Position numbers and translations under genes: made by a program
NCBI GenBank assembly: GCA_905178155.1
Contig: CAJINV010000005.1
Span: 3,292,833 to 3,356,832 of the forward strand
From: Amoebophrya sp. A120
Taxonomy: Eukaryota; Sar; Dinophyceae; Syndiniales; Amoebophryaceae
Direction: 5' to 3'
DNA: 64,000 nucleotides
Shown: positions 33,486 through 44,539 of the stretch, in pieces
How the letters are laid out: each line of letters begins with the position of its first letter
Numbering within the stretch: the first letter of the stretch is position 1
Notes under the pieces: model-generated
Told to the model about the DNA's origin: nothing
Seen by the model: the letters and a program-made list of their open reading frames with translations, nothing else
Database searches by the model: none

Positions 33486-36330
33486 ATGATTTTGGACCGA
33501 TACAACGAGCCAAGCCGTAGCAAAATGAGCATCTCTGAGGTGGAGGAGGAGTGCCCCCTCGTCGGGCACACTAGTAACGGGAACGAAGTACGAGTGGAAG
33601 TGGAAAAATCGGTCATGGCAGAAGATGTCGCGGGACCGTCGGAACTAGATAATGCCGGAGCTGCAACAGGGTCGTCGGGCTCGGAGGCGTCAGCAACAGC
33701 AACGGCATCAACTTCATCTGCAGCTTCATGCCTCCTGAGGTGGAGCCCCTCGCTGATTATCACTATCCTGTCGATCCTGGTTGGCGTTCTTGCGGTGCTG
33801 TTGGTGTCTTTTGCGGTAATGTGGGGCCAAGAGCGAACCGAAGTCGAGACTTTGCATGCAGAAAAAGCCGAGCTCTTGGAGTGGATAAGCAAGAACCCGG
33901 TAGTACCCTGTGTAAAAACGTTCCCACCCTAGATTTGTCATGCAGACCTGCATGCTTGAAATGTTTTCCATGCGGAGACCCATGAGAAGCTTTTTCTAGT
34001 TGTGTTTTGAGATTTGTGACGCTCAAATCTGCACGATAAACTAGATCTGTGATGCTGCTGCACTAGCTAAACACGACTACATCACGGGCCCAAATTTGTC
34101 ATGTACAACGGCCAAAGCTTGGTGATTTTTGTACTTCTTAGCAGATTTCCCATCTTGACTATGGGGTGGGGACGTTTTTACATAGGATAGGTAAATGTTA
34201 CTCCGCGCGACCACGACGACCCTACGGCTTCTTCTAGTCCTCGTCACGATAATCGTATGCAACGAAAAAAGTGTGACTGTTAAATTTATATTCAATACAC
34301 ATTGTCGTGTTGCAAGGCCAAGCAAGAAGACAGACAGCTCCGCGGTCGTCAACATGCCGGAAGATTATATTACGCTCAGGAGTGGAGCCTAGCTTCATAT
34401 GGGTTTATTTCCCTATATCATCTCGGCATTGCAAGTTTTCTCTGTTGCTAAACTCGCAACAAATGTGTAACTACTGTATTGTAACACTTTTTTCTTGGGA
34501 TAGATTCTGTTCCTGCGCCGTCGAACGGACTTATTCCGTTTTTTGGACCAGGTCGAAGTGCAGGTGGTCCCCCTGCGCCTGCTCCGGCGACCGTGGCTAA
34601 TATGAATCTGCAGAACCTAGGCCCGCGAGCGCGACACCAGCAGCCACCCGCTGGGCGCGTCCCGAACAACAGCGTGCATTGTCTAAACCCAAACTTTCAC
34701 AACTCAGCCTCCGGCGACGATGGCAGTGGCGGGAGCGGGTCAGGCGATGGAAGTGGTGGCGGCTCTGGCGACAGTAGTGACGCAGCATCCGTGGCCCCGC
34801 AACCAAAGACCGTGCCTTGGCCTTGGCCGCCGTCTGTACAGGCCGGCACGAACATGCAAGGCCCGGCTTGGGGCGAAACTTTTGGTGGGGTTCCCTTCTC
34901 CGGCCACATTCCCTACGACGTACCGAAGCACATGGTAGAGCCCTTCAAAGCCGACGAGGGCCCGATGAACAAGAAGCGGGTTGCCATCTGTCTTACGGGC
35001 GGGCTGCGGTCCTTCATCTTGCCGAATGTGTACAAGAGTCTTGGGGATAACCTGATTCAAAGTCTGACAGAAGCGCGGATTGCGGCCGGCGATGCGGATG
35101 CGAAGGTCGACGTTTTCTTCATCGGGTCGCTCACCCCCGCCGCCGGAAACGGGAACTCCCAGGTCCTCCTCTCCCAAGCCGACGCTCCGTCGACAGAGGA
35201 CGACCCCCGCGTGCAGGCAGGCTTGGACTATTTGAAGTCCAAGCTGCGACCCCAGGAGTTCGCGAAGAAGCGAGTTGTGCGGGATAGCACCTGTGCGGAG
35301 CTGGCGAAAGTACTGCACGACCAGGGCCGGCTTCCGCGAAACGCGGATGGTTCGCTTCCCGAGCTACCGGACACACTCTGCAACGGTCGGTCCTACATTG
35401 GCGGACCGGCGGGCAACGGGGCATTTTTCATGCAGGTAATGTGGATCGACGCATGTTTTGAGGATGTGAAGCAGTACGCGGCGAGCCACAACCTCACCTA
35501 CGACCTGGTGGTGCGCGCGCGACCGGATCTTGGGTTCCTAGAGCCGTTAGACTGGCAGGTATGCGGAGAAAAAAATGATACACCAGCAGTTGCGCGTTTG
35601 ATTTTGTAAGAACCTCAGCGACAGCACCACAACCATAATATTCTCTGCGTGAGGACAGAGAAAAACTTGCAATTCAGAGATGATGCTAACAAGTACTTCT
35701 CACGGGAAATAAAAAAAACGGAAAAGACGTATGAGACGAGGCACCTGCTGCTGACGCTTAGCATATCACGCATGTCGACGAAGCTTGTCTGTATTCTTGC
35801 TTGATCTGCAACACATTTTTAATGTCGTGTAAGTGCAACGCTTTTTTTTCTTTGCATAGCAAGGCACCGGAACCGACTACCCGCTCGCCCGGGATTACTT
35901 GACCCACCCGGCCCGCTCTCCGCGCCACACTCATGCGATGCGGGGGTGGGACTATTTTTGGACCATGCCCTTCAACCTGCTGCAGCAATATCAGGCCGGC
36001 GTAACGGGTTGGTATACGAAAAGAGACCCCGCGACCGGTTTGTCTTTGTGGTCGGATAACCAGAACGGGAAGCTTCCACATCCGGACGCCAATATGTTTA
36101 TCTACTTTGCCACCGTGTCGGTGAAGCGGCAGCTTCCGATGGTGCTCGTCCGGAGTGCGAGTGTCTGGCACAGGGACAGCCTCACTGGGTACCAAGACAA
36201 TCACTATCGCGGACCTGTCTTCGCGCGCCTCCTACAAAAAGCAGAGCAAGCAGCGGCGGCAGCTTGGTGGGGCAGTAGCACGAACGCGCTGCCACCCTGG
36301 CAGCTTATGGGACAAGGACAATCTGCATAG
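33486..36330 (+). CDS. Type II membrane protein with glycosyltransferase-like region, paralogue 1
   Basis: Exons 33486-33899, 34191-34254, 34504-35558 and 35860-36330 join to 667 residues. Residues 1-87 are acidic and S/A/T-rich and face the cytoplasm; 88-112 (SLIITILSILVGVLAVLLVS) form one transmembrane anchor; a P/G/S-rich stem follows. The lumenal domain begins near NKKRVAICLTGGLRSFILPN and contains KVDVFFIGSLT and YDLVVRARPDLGF, then RGWDYFWTMPF and SASVWHRDSL in the last exon. The L-T-G-x-x-R-x-F start plus an R-x-R-P-D strand resembles poorly characterised Golgi glycosyltransferase-like families; this is suggestive only. All three introns are introners that also give GT-AG boundaries. 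A near-identical paralogue lies 6.1 kb downstream. The catalytic residues and substrate are unknown. Confidence 0.8.
33904..34189 (+). mobile_element. Introner element, family D, paralogue 1 intron 1
   Basis: Starts TACCCTGTGTAAAAACGTTC (TAT changed to TAC) and ends GACGTTTTTACATAGGATA. Flanks GGTAG and GGTAA. It yields a GT-AG intron 33900-34190. The same element sits at 39997 in paralogue 2. Confidence 0.9.
34256..34502 (+). mobile_element. Introner element, family G, paralogue 1 intron 2
   Basis: Starts TATGCAACGAAAAAAGTGT and ends ACACTTTTTTCTTGGGATA. Its flanks (AATCG, GATTC) do not match. A GT-AG intron 34255-34503 keeps the frame. Confidence 0.8.
35560..35858 (+). mobile_element. Introner element, family G, paralogue 1 intron 3
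   Basis: Starts TATGCGGAGAAAAAAATG and ends CGCTTTTTTTTCTTTGCATA. Flanks GCAGG and GCAAG; the left flank plus TAT makes CAG|GTAT, a consensus-like donor. Intron 35559-35859 is GT-AG. Confidence 0.9.
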
Positions 36331-36594
36331 AGGATATGGGCGACAATATGGATATGGTGGCGAGACACCATGACCGTAATTAAGGTTGTGGTCTGCTTTC
36401 TCGGTCGAAGTACAATTTGCAACGTTTTTTTGAGTCCATTTTTTTTTAGTTCGCTAGAAGAGCAGTGGCTCGTCGGTCCGGCGAGCGATGGTTTGTTGTT
36501 TCGACTCGCATTCTTGGACCCAATCTGCGAATAAAAAAAGCAAACTGGGGCCACGCATCTCTATCATGAGTGCTAATTTTTTTTTTTCCATGTT

Positions 36595-37287
36595 TTCGAA
36601 AATCACGTCTCCAAGTGCGGTAGCACAAGCAGCGCAAAACCGAAAGCGAAATCGGCAGCGAGATCAAAAATGAATACCGCCATCGGTCGTGTGAAAAAAT
36701 CGACGATCCGGGAGAAGTGTGGAGAAGCATCGAAGAAGACCGAATAGTGTGTAGATCAAGATGTGAAAGTAGAGCGAGCACTACCCAAGTTTTGAACTTT
36801 TCTCCCCAGTGGCTCAGCGGAGGTTGATCGAAGCACTGCGGAGGCGGTAGTAGTGCATCGTTCTGAAGCCAGAGGTGATTGGGGGTCTCGGCTCACTTTC
36901 CCTCAGGCAACTCCCCAGGTCGGCTGGTTCACCACTAAAACGGGCGGTGTTTCTTCAGACCTAGGTGGTGACTGGTTGAGACACCGATCGCCAGCTACTT
37001 ACAAGCAGGAATATAGATAGTACGCTAGACAGTCACTCGCTCGCCTAAAGAAGCGAGCACACGATTGAATTTTTCTCCCCACTGCGAAACGAACACTTCA
37101 GCGGAGCCCGCGCGTGCAAAGAACATAAGCCTAGCCGCACTGGCGGCAAGCCTCACGTGCACCATCAGAAGTGCAGTATTGGCCGTTCTTTGCGGTGTCT
37201 CACCATCAGAAGTGCGAACTGCGAGGAGCGGGGCGCACCGCCTAAAGTTCTAAAAAGCAAACACGCACTATAGATAGATAGATAGTT
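36595..37287. repeat. 693-bp segment present in copy 1 and absent from copy 2
   Basis: Paralogous flanks are continuous at 42650-42665 (CCATGTTGGCATTTACGC), whereas copy 1 has CCATGTT, this segment and then GTTGGCATTTACGC. GTT is repeated at both ends. It ends in a short (GATA)n run. No coding frame is supported. It may be an insertion or a deletion in the other copy. Confidence 0.7.
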
Positions 37288-38630
37288 GGCATTTACGCAA
37301 ATTTTTTTTCCATGCACAAAAGGTAGAGCATTCGCCAAGTGATTTTTTTCTACGGGTTTTGGTTTTTTGCAGCATCTGTGTAATTGGCAAAGTGATAAGT
37401 AAGCTCTTTGCTTTTTTTTTTTGGTGTGGCCCGGGTCCATCCTCGCCGAGGACAAGGTGTCAACCAGGTAGAGGTGGAGCCCTCGCTTCTGCGCGCGCCT
37501 CCAGGTGGAGGCGTGCACCTGAGTAGTCCTCGCTTCCTTTTTGTAAACCCACATGTTGGGCCTTCTTCTTTATTCTCAACCCATTTTCATATACTTTTAG
37601 CAGTGAGAACTCTCTTTGTGCCACCAGACCAGCAGCTATTTCAACAAGGGAGCAGCACGACAGCGACTATGTACGATTCAAATATATCATGAATTCTAAA
37701 TGATCCATGAACTCCGACAAAGCGAGTAGTCAAGAGATGGGAAGTTCCTCTCATTCTACCCCGCTGCTTTTTATATATGGAGCGTACGAATCGCATCGTG
37801 CGTTCCGTATATAAGTAAGCGGTACAGTAGTTTTTCTTTTTTTTGTATGAAGGAACAAGAGAAGGTAAAGCACTCGCACTGTGTGTGCGTTGCTACAACA
37901 CCTTACGTATGATAAAAGACCGTGTGTGTTGCTAATGTATGATAGAACACGCGTCTTCTTTATCTTATTTCACTTTGTAGCTTCAACTTTTTTGCCAAGG
38001 AAACGCATGCTATTGATTTAGTACTGCTGAAGATATGCGCCTTGATCAACATCTAAAAGTTTTAGTAAGAAGTAGGATTAGAAGACCATGAACACTAAAA
38101 CTGATCGTGCTGGCCGTGAGAGGAAAGACGCGACAGGATAGTGGTGAACTATCAGACATCGAGCTCTTTCCTTGTTCTTCGTCGTCGTTCTTCGTCGTTG
38201 ATGAGAACGGACACTACTTGAAAATCAACCAAAAACCGTGGGGGCAAGGGGCCTCGAGAGGGTCCCTGGATGCTGCAGGGGGCCCAGCGAGCCTCGTCCC
38301 TTTAGGAACAATCGACGTCGGTCCAGAGTACAGACAAAGTAGTGACGTCGTCCCCCTCACGCTCAACATTGACAGCGCCGCCGCAGCTCTCATCGTGTTG
38401 AGACGTTCCGTGAATTTGAAGAAAGTGAGTTTCCTGTTTGTTTCTGATCGTCAAAATTGGATGTTCATTTTCTGTTTTTGAACAAAAGAAAAAGGGATCA
38501 GTCCTCACGCGATCTCGTGGTGGTGGGAAAGCAAAGCAGGATGTTGTTTATGCGCTGACCACAGCGACAGTTGTTGTCTTCTACCATAGAAGTATGTATA
38601 CAACAAAATGTGAAAATTACATGACTATAC

Positions 38631-38833
38631 TACTTTCCAGCTTCCGCCATGTGGGTCCCCGTGGGCAGAAGTATCCACACACGCGCCGCGCCCATTTCTA
38701 GCTAGGGACACAAGTAGTCGCTCCTTCTTCATTATCAGCAAACTCTCCACAGACCGTGCTTTCAAATCCATACTCAGTTCGCTATGCTACAGTGCTTTTT
38801 TTTCAAACTTCCCTTTGGGATTTTAGTTTTCAA
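38631..38833. mobile_element. 203-bp insertion in duplicate copy A2
   Basis: Copy A1 is continuous (ATGACTATACTGCCCTG at 26991-27007). In A2 the same sequence is split, with TATAC at both edges (38626-38630 and 38834-38838). The segment starts TACTTTCCAGCTTCCGCC. Its last 60 bp match the DNA around the foldback insertion at 30719-31881. It lacks the introner termini. Confidence 0.65.
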
Positions 38834-39581
38834 TATACTGCCCTGCTTCACACTCCTATGTCGCTCCGAGAATGCCTCCTGCCGTAAAAATTGCATCTTC
38901 TTGAAATAAAGCTAAGCCAAGCCCAAGAAGCCAACCCTGATTGTTGTAACAGAAAAAATGCATTGTTAAAGCCAAAAACAAAATCCAGGATTGATCCTAT
39001 GAAAAAAGTGCAAAAATATATATACCAGCACGACGATCTAGCAGGCTCAAACAGAATGAAGCACGACGCGCCATGTTGCGTGGAGCAACTCACTCCTGCG
39101 CAAAGTTCTGAAAATTCTGAAGAAAGTTGTAATGTTGCTCAACAAGAAACAAATTGAAATTACTAGATCGATCAGCAGAAATCGATAGGTCACCAGGATC
39201 TTTGTGTACCAGATGATCTAGTTGTCTGTTCTCCTGCTTTCGGCGCACGGTCTATAATTTTAGAAGTTCAAGTTTCCTGTTCTTATTCGCACATTGTATC
39301 GCAAGAAACAACGACTTCGCGGTTCTTTCACAAATCGAATTTGCCCATAAATTGATGCAGTGACCACCTGACAACATTAGTACGCAAAGGATTTGATCGC
39401 TTCTATTTTTCGCGATTTTTGCTTCATCTCTTCGCGATTTCTGCGTGCGCCTTAAGTCTTACCTTGCTCCTGTGTAATTTGTATGCTTATTTTCGTCATT
39501 TTTTTTGGATGTGTATGATAAGTTAAAGAAGAATCAATCACATTCTTCTATTGTTCATTTTTCCGTGGGAGATTTCCTTTT

Positions 39582-42390
39582 ATGATTTTGGATCGATACA
39601 CCGAGCCAACCCGTAGCAAAATGAGCATCTCTGAGGTGGAGGAGGAGTGCCTCCTCGTCGGGCACACTAGTAACGGGAAAGAAGTACGAGCGGAAGTGGA
39701 AAAAACGGCACTGGCAGAAGATGTCGCGGGACCATCGGAAGTAGATAATGCCGGAGCTGCAACAGGGTCGTCGGGCTCGGAGGCGTCAGCAACAGCAACG
39801 GCATCAACTTCATCTGCTTCATGCCTCCTGAGGTGGAGCCCCTCGCTGATTATCACTATCCTGTCGATCCTGGTCGGCATTTTTGCGGTCCTGGTTGTGT
39901 CTTTTGCGGTAATGTGGGGCCAAGAGCGAACCGAAGTCGAGACTTTGCATGCAGAAAAAGCCGAGCTCTTGGAGAGGATAAGCAAGAGCCCGGTAGTATC
40001 CTGTGTAAAAACTTTCCCACCCCAAATTTGTCATGCAGACCTGCATGCTTGAAATGTTTTCCATGCGGAGACCCATGAGAAGCTTTTTCTAGTTGTGTTT
40101 TGAGATTTGTGATGCTCAAATCAGCACGACAAACTGGATCTGTGCTGCTGCTGCACTAGCTAAACACGACTACATCACGGGCCCAAATTTGTCATGTACA
40201 ACGGCCAAAGCTTGGTGATTTGTGTACTTAGCAGATTTCCCATCTTGGCTATGGGCGGGTGGGGACGTTTTTACATAGGATAGGTACGCGTTACTCCGCG
40301 CGACCACGACGACCCTATGGCTTCTTCTAGTCCTCGTCACGATAATCGTATGCAAAGAAAAAAGTAAAGTGTTACTGTTACATTTATATTTGAATACACA
40401 TTGTGTTGCGCAAGGCCAAGCAAGCAGACAGCTCCGTGGTCATGCCGGAAGATTATATTACGCTCAGGAGTGGAGCCTAGCTTCATATGGGTTTATTTCC
40501 CAATATCATCTCGTCATTCTTTTTCTTGCAAGTTTTCTATTGTTGCTGAACTTGTTGCAAGAACAAATGTGTATGTAACTGTACATATAACACCTTTTTC
40601 TTGGGATAGATTCTGTTCCTGCGCCGTCTGATGGACTTCCTCCGGTTGTTGGACCAGATCGAAGTGCAGGTGGTCCCCCTGCGGCTGCGCTTGCTCCGGC
40701 GACCGTGGCCAATATGAATCAGCAGAACCTAGGCCCGCGAGCGCAACACCAACAGCCACCCGACAACGCGCATTGTCTAAACCCAAACTTTCATTCAGCC
40801 TCCGGCAACGATGGCAGTGGCGGGGGCGGCTCCGTGGCTCCGCAACCAAAGACCGTGCCTTGGCCTTGGCCGCCGTCTGTACAGGCCGGCACGAACATGC
40901 AAGGCCCGGCTTGGGGCGAAACATTTGGTGGGGTTCCCTTCTCCGGCCACATTCCCTACGACGTACCGAAACACATGGTAGAGCCCTTCAAAGCCGACGA
41001 GGGCCCGATGAACAAGAAGCGGGTTGCCACCTGTCTTACGGGCGGGCTGCGGTCCTTCATCTTGCCGAATGTGTACAAGAGTCTTGGGGATAAGCTGATT
41101 GGCAGTCTGACGGAAGCGCGGATTGCGGCCGGCGATGCGGATGCGAAGGTTGACGTTTTTTTCATCGGGTCGCTCACTCCCGCGGCCGGAAACCATCTCT
41201 CCCAGGTCCTCCTCTCCCAAGCCGACGCTCCGTCGACAGAGGACGACCCCCGCGTGCAGGCAGGCTTGGACTACTTGAAGTCCAAGCTGCGACCCAAGGA
41301 GTTCGCGAAGCAGCGATTTGTGCGGGATAGCAACTGTGCGGAGCTAGCGAAAGTACTGCACGACCAGGGCCGGCTCCCGAGAAACGCGGACGGTTCGCTT
41401 CCCGAGCTACCGGACACACTCTGCAATGGTCGGTCCTGGATTGGCCAACCTGCGGGCAACGGGGCGTTTTTCATGCAGGCAATGTGGATCGACGCATGTT
41501 TTGAGGATGTGAAGCAGTACGCGGCGAGCCACAACCTCACCTACGACCTGGTGGTGCGCGCGCGACCGGATCTTGGGTTCCTGGAGCCGTTAGACTGGCA
41601 GGTATGCTGAGAAGAAACTGACACGCCAGCAGTTGCGCGTTTTTTGTAAGTAAAGAACTTCAGCGACCACACAATTATAATAGCTATGGACTCTCTGCGT
41701 CTGCGTGACAGAGAAAGCCAAATCCTGCAATTCAGAGATGATACGTAAGAAGTGCTTACGGATATATAGAAAACCGAAAACATAAACATGAACATCACGT
41801 ATGAAGCGAGTCCCCTGCTGCTGAGCATATCACGCATGTCGACGGAGCTTGTCTGTAGTCTAGCTTGATCTGCAACACGTGATATATCGCGTGTCAGTGC
41901 AACGTTTTTTTTCTTTGCATAGCAGGGCACAGGAACCGACTACCCGCTCGCCCGGGATTACTTGACCCACCCGGCCCGCTCTCCCGACCCCAATTCGGTG
42001 CGGGGGTGGGACTATTTTTGGACCATGCCCTTCAGCCTGCTGCAGCAATATCAGGCCGGCGTAACGGGGTGGTATACGAAAAGGGAACCCGCGACTGGTT
42101 TGTCTTTGTGGTCGGATAACCAGAACGGGAAGCTTCCACATCCGGACAGGAATATGTTTCTCTACTTCGCCACCGTGTCGGTAAAGCGGCAGCTTCCAAT
42201 GGTGCTCGTCCGGAGTGCGAGTGTCTGGCACAGGGCCTGCCTCACTAGGTACCAACATAACCACTTTTTCGGACCGGTCTCCGCGCGCCTCCTACAAAAA
42301 GCAGAGCAAGCAGCGGCGGCAGCTTGGTGGGGCAGTAGTACGACCGCGCTGCCACCCTGGCAGGTTGTGGGACAAGGACAATCTGCATAA
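39582..42390 (+). CDS. Type II membrane protein with glycosyltransferase-like region, paralogue 2
   Basis: Exons 39582-39992, 40284-40347, 40610-41601 and 41923-42390 give 644 residues. The layout equals paralogue 1: acidic cytoplasmic N-terminus, one membrane anchor (SLIITILSILVGIFAVLVVS), a shorter G/S stem (a loss of about 20 residues near 40750-40840), then NKKRVATCLTGGLRSFILPN, KVDVFFIGSLT, YDLVVRARPDLGF and RGWDYFWTMPF. Differences are scattered substitutions, with intact frame in every exon, so both copies are probably functional and under selection. All three introners sit at the same positions as in paralogue 1, so they predate the duplication. Role as in paralogue 1: a possible Golgi glycan-modifying enzyme, unproven. 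Confidence 0.8.
39997..40282 (+). mobile_element. Introner element, family D, paralogue 2 intron 1
   Basis: Starts TATCCTGTGTAAAAACTTTC and ends GACGTTTTTACATAGGATA; flanks GGTAG and GGTAC. It is 286 bp, the same length as its partner at 33904, and retains the TAT start. Confidence 0.9.
40349..40608 (+). mobile_element. Introner element, family G, paralogue 2 intron 2
   Basis: Starts TATGCAAAGAAAAAAGT and ends CACCTTTTTCTTGGGATA. GT-AG intron 40348-40609. Orthologous to the element at 34256. Confidence 0.8.
41603..41921 (+). mobile_element. Introner element, family G, paralogue 2 intron 3
   Basis: Starts TATGCTGAGAAGAAACTG and ends CGTTTTTTTTCTTTGCATA. Perfect flanks GCAGG (41598-41602, 41922-41926). 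The left flank creates a CAG|GTAT donor and the right a CATAG acceptor. Confidence 0.9.
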
Positions 42391-44539
42391 AGGCTATGGG
42401 CGGCAATATGGATAAGTACGGTGGCGAGCGCGAGACACCATGACCGTGTTAAGGTTGTGGTCTGCCTTCTCGGTCGAAGTTCAATTATTTGCGACGTTTT
42501 TTTGAATCCATTAGTTCGCTAGAAGAGCAGTGGCTCGTCGGTCCGGCGAGCGATGGCCTCTTGTTTCGACTCGCATTCTTGGACCCAATCTGCGAATAAA
42601 GAAAGCAAACTGGGGCCACGCATCTCTATCATAAGTGCTAATTTTTTTTTTCCATGTTGGCATTTACGCAAGTTTTTTATTCCATGCACAAAAGGTAGAG
42701 GATTCGCCAAGTGAATTTTTTCTACCGGTTTTGGTTTTTCGCAGCATCTGTATAATTCGGCAAAGTGATAAGTCAGCTCTTTGCTTTTTTTTTGGTGTGG
42801 CCCGGGTCCATCCTCGGGGAAGCTCGGACAAGGCGTCAACCAGGTAGAGGTGGAGCCCTAGCTTCTGCGCGCGCCTCCAGGTGGAGGCGTGCACCTGAGT
42901 AGTTCTCGTTTCCTTATTGTAAAAGCCACATGTTGGGCCTTTTTGTTTATTCTGAACCCATTTTGCATTTTCATATACTTTTAGCAGTGAGAACTCTCTT
43001 TGTGCCACCAGACCAGCAGTTATTTCAACAAGGGACGACGAGTAGCACGACAGCGACATATATCATGAACTCCAATGATCCATACTCTTACTTTTAGCTT
43101 GCAACGTAAATTAAGTATTTTTCTTTGCAGGAGGCACGACAGCGACTGTGTACGATTCACATATATCATTATCTTCTGAACTCTAGTGCGCAACACCATA
43201 TATCGTTTTTCTTTTTTCTTTTAGTTTTGCACAGAACAAAAGGGTTTTCGTTACTCTTACTTTTTTACCTTGACGCTTCCTGCTCAAGTCCGGAGCAGAA
43301 AGAAGGGGACAAGACTCTGGAAGGGGACCACGAGAGATTCCTATCAAAATGAACTATATCACTTGCACTCGTAGTCTACGCAGATGATGAACATCATCTA
43401 GAGCAACAGCAAATTCAGCATCGACGTGTCGGGTCTATTACTTCAGACAGTGAGCAAATTGTAATGGGATGGCGCGTTAGAAATATTGACGTGCTGTTCT
43501 CACACGACTGCTGGGAAGCAGTAAAGTGAAAGGATCTACTACGCTTTTTTCTTGTTCCAATCGATCATCGTGTTGAGACGTTACGTAATACAACAGCATG
43601 ATCTTCTGCTGGACCCTGAAGTAGATCATGAACAGAAACAGGCCAGAACAGCAGTTGGACAAAGACTATAGATACGAAGGATTTCATCATTTTCAGCATG
43701 TCAAATGACGCCAGGCACCAAAAATTCAGAGCTTGTTGATGTCGGTGGAGGAGGTGGAATTATAGATACGAGTTTCAATTTATTTAAATACTAGACGAGC
43801 TGAGGAGTCGTGGTCGCAGCGCGACCCCAATGAAAGTTTTTAAAACATTTTTTAACATTTGACGATCAACAAAAATCCACCAAATCGCTTCCGGATCAAC
43901 ATATCCCAAGATGAAAATACCACGGAAACTACACGAACGAAGACCAGATCCGGATCGGATCGAAAAAATGCACCTTGAGTTGGATCTCGAGCCATTCCCC
44001 CTCTGCCACAGTGTTGAGGTAATATTGTGCTCCGGAAAAATGGACAAGGTCACGATCACGATCTCACTTTTGAAATCGACTTATAAGTACGAAGGTGTAA
44101 GTACGGATTGTTGGTGCAGATTCTCCAGTATAAGTACCTACAAATAAGAATTCCTCCATTTGAAGATCCAGCGACAAAGAAATAGAAATAGGATACATTC
44201 TGCTCAAGAACGAGATTGATGTTGCATTTGGACACACGACCTAGACACGACAAGTTCTACTTCATCGCTCGTACCTTGCAGCTCTGGGGGAAGTAGTGGC
44301 AGTCTAAAGCATTGCTCAACATTGTTGAGCGACGTAAAGAACTACAAAGGAAAAATAGCTACAGACCTAATATTTGTAAGTGCATGTGAAGTGTAGTCTC
44401 TGCTGCCGGGTCGGTGATAGAAATAAGGTTGTTCCAAGAAAGTGAAAGACGACAATCTGGAATGCAGCAACGGCCGTAAATAATTATAATTATAGCTCGG
44501 ACCACCACTACTACAACAAAATCAAAAATCCTCACGACC
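42391..44539. other. Intergenic region downstream of paralogue 2
   Basis: To about 43040 it matches the DNA behind paralogue 1 without the 693-bp segment. From 43050 to 44539 I see only short frames and AT-rich sequence and no recognisable gene or RNA. Confidence 0.5.

Larger units (their letters stand above)
36331..39581. other. Intergenic region between the paralogues, including duplicate copy A2
   Basis: It contains the indel at 36595-37287, the tail of duplicated segment B1 (to about 37640), unassigned DNA to 38400, then copy A2 (38400-39490). An open frame at 38107-38481 (124 codons, with VDENGHYLKINQKPWGQG) may be a gene remnant; I do not recognise it. No promoter is visible. Confidence 0.5.
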
